In this document: piece after piece, positions 63,191 to 64,000 of the stretch | Layout of the letters: each line of letters opens with the position of its first letter | Numbering within the stretch: position 1 is the first letter of the stretch | NCBI GenBank assembly: GCA_905178155.1 | Contig: CAJINV010000014.1 | Coordinates: 248,001-312,000 of the forward strand | Source of the DNA: Amoebophrya sp. A120 | Lineage: Eukaryota > Sar > Dinophyceae > Syndiniales > Amoebophryaceae | Direction: 5' to 3' | DNA: 64,000 nucleotides | Translations under genes and position numbers: made by a program | Notes under the pieces: generated by a model | Told to the model about the DNA's origin: nothing | Seen by the model: only the letters and a program-made list of their open reading frames with translations | The model's database searches: none

Positions 63191-64000
63191 CTATTCCGTG
63201 CCGAAACCGAGCACGTATCGAAAGGAAAAATCCCCCCTCCCCATATCGAAAACGAAATTTGTGATGCTGTATTTTTGTCATGCTAGAAGGCCAAGAGCCG
63301 CAGTCGTGGCCTCGTTTGCAGGCAATTTGTAATGCTGTTTCCCGCTCTCAGCTGCCTCCTATCATGCTGAAGGTGCAAGGCTTCCCCAAGCCACCCAGCA
63401 CTACAGTCCGCATCTTTTCCCGTGTAGCATGACAAAGCTGATTTGTGAAGACAAATCTGCATCACAGATTTCCGCTTTGATATGGGAAGGGGGGATTTTT
63501 CCTTTTGATAGCACGTCTTGCACGAACACTCCCGGCTCCAGGACCTCATCCGCAGCGGATATCAAAATGAAAAATCCCCCCTCCCCATCTCGAAAATGAA
63601 ATCTGTGACGCAGACGCCGGATTTGCGCACGCATTGATTTGTCTTGCGGTAGAGGACTGCACGCAGATCGCAAGCCTAGATAGGGGCCTTTTGGTGTAGG
63701 CGCCTAGCATGATAGACGGCTGCCCTGTAGTTCTTACAGCATTACAAATCGCCTGCGTGGCGTGCTGGCAGAGAGCCTGGATGTGCCTTCTAGCAAGACA
63801 GACAGGATATGTGGTCACAAATCTGCATCACAAATTTTCAGAGGATACGTTTCAATATGGGCAGGGGGGAATTTTCCTTGCAATAGCAGAATTGAGAAAG
63901 TCCTGGTCCCCGGTGAGTGCGTGAAGGCACTGCTGCAATTCCTCGTCGGAGAAGTGCTCGCACGCGCCCACTATCAAATGCAAATATCCCTGGGCCACGT
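63191..64000 (-). CDS. 3' end of an unknown gene, three introners
   Basis: Not recognised. Exons 63975-63886, 63559-63511 and 63215-63191 join in frame to CEHFSDEELQQCLHALTGDQ, then DFLNSAADEVLEPGVFVQDV and LGFGTE, stop. The visible part is acidic and helical. The 49-bp middle exon lies between two family B introners. A third introner (family C) starts at 63976 and runs off the window. Nothing more can be said of function. Confidence 0.7.
63216..63510. mobile_element. Introner, family B, exact TSD GCACG
   Basis: 295 bp; GCACG at 63211-63215 and 63511-63515. Excision joins VFVQDV to LGFGTE in frame. Confidence 0.95.
63560..63885. mobile_element. Introner, family B
   Basis: 326 bp; flanks GCGGA and GCAGA, one mismatch. 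Excision gives DFLNSAADEVLEPG in frame. Confidence 0.9.
63976..64000. mobile_element. Introner, family C, cut by window edge
   Basis: TATCAAATGCAAATATCC, then a family C-like CTGGG, begins here and continues beyond the window. Confidence 0.7.

Noticed and set aside
109-63885. Ciliate-type internal eliminated sequences removed from DNA
   Set aside because: The elements do begin and end with TA, but each has its own 5-bp duplication and they lie in genes with ordinary spliceosomal introns. RNA-level removal is simpler; DNA-level removal is kept only as an alternative to test.
109-64000. Repeated palindromic units as a CRISPR array
   Set aside because: Units are not regularly spaced, each differs in interior and is flanked by its own 5-bp duplication, and the genes are eukaryotic.
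1-64000. Dinoflagellate spliced-leader gene, tRNA or rRNA genes
   Set aside because: I looked for the spliced-leader core and for cloverleaf-like or rRNA-conserved stretches and saw none.

Overview
The window is nuclear DNA of a eukaryote. It encodes a telomerase reverse transcriptase, an ER glucosidase II alpha subunit and a DUF1764 protein, and its genes are broken by many introns. Its dominant feature is about 50 short elements with terminal inverted repeats (TIRs). Nearly all lie inside coding genes, start with TAT, end with ATA, and are flanked by a 5-bp direct repeat. Removing an element plus one copy of the repeat restores the reading frame and, in conserved proteins, the expected family sequence. 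These are introners (transposon-like introns). Their density, the mostly non-GT-AG boundaries and the gene content fit an Amoebophrya-like parasitic dinoflagellate (Syndiniales); the taxon is inferred from published descriptions of such genomes, not shown by a marker gene here.

Layout: dTDP-glucose 4,6-dehydratase (1-1546, minus, runs off the left edge); two plus-strand unknown genes (3169-5046 and 5870-11195); a single-exon unknown gene with a nuclease-like signature (12230-13303, minus); a membrane-anchored SGNH/GDSL-like protein lacking the usual catalytic serine (13666-16538, minus); a poorly resolved gene (16807-17905, minus); a coiled-coil protein ending in a J domain (19694-24463, minus); a zinc-ribbon protein (24832-25859, minus); telomerase reverse transcriptase (27310-38707, minus); DUF1764 (39432-40505, minus); an FkbM-type methyltransferase with a 3.5-kb GC-rich composite element in one intron (41353-47967, minus); a DUF285/BspA-like repeat protein with one in-frame TGA (48707-52478, minus); glucosidase II alpha (53276-61730, minus); and the 3' end of an unknown gene (63191-64000, minus).

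Introners fall into at least nine recurrent families, called A-I here, plus three singletons. Family starts: A TATGCATTGCAAAAGTATCG; B TATCGAAAGGAAAAATCCCC; C TATCAAATGTAAAAATGTCT followed by GGGTCTGGAAG; D TATCCACAGTAAATTTCCC; E TATCCTGTGTAAAAACG; F TATCCAGGAGAAAACACCCA; G GTGGATAATGTTCTCC; H TATGGCGTTCTCAACTGTTA; I TATGAGAGTGCACAACT. Unrelated families share one internal motif, TTTGTCATGCA or its complement. About two dozen have an exact 5-bp target-site duplication (TSD). Copies of family C lie in both orientations in one gene and all restore the frame, so the information for precise removal seems to sit in the symmetric ends. The genes do not form one pathway; what they share is colonisation by the same element set.
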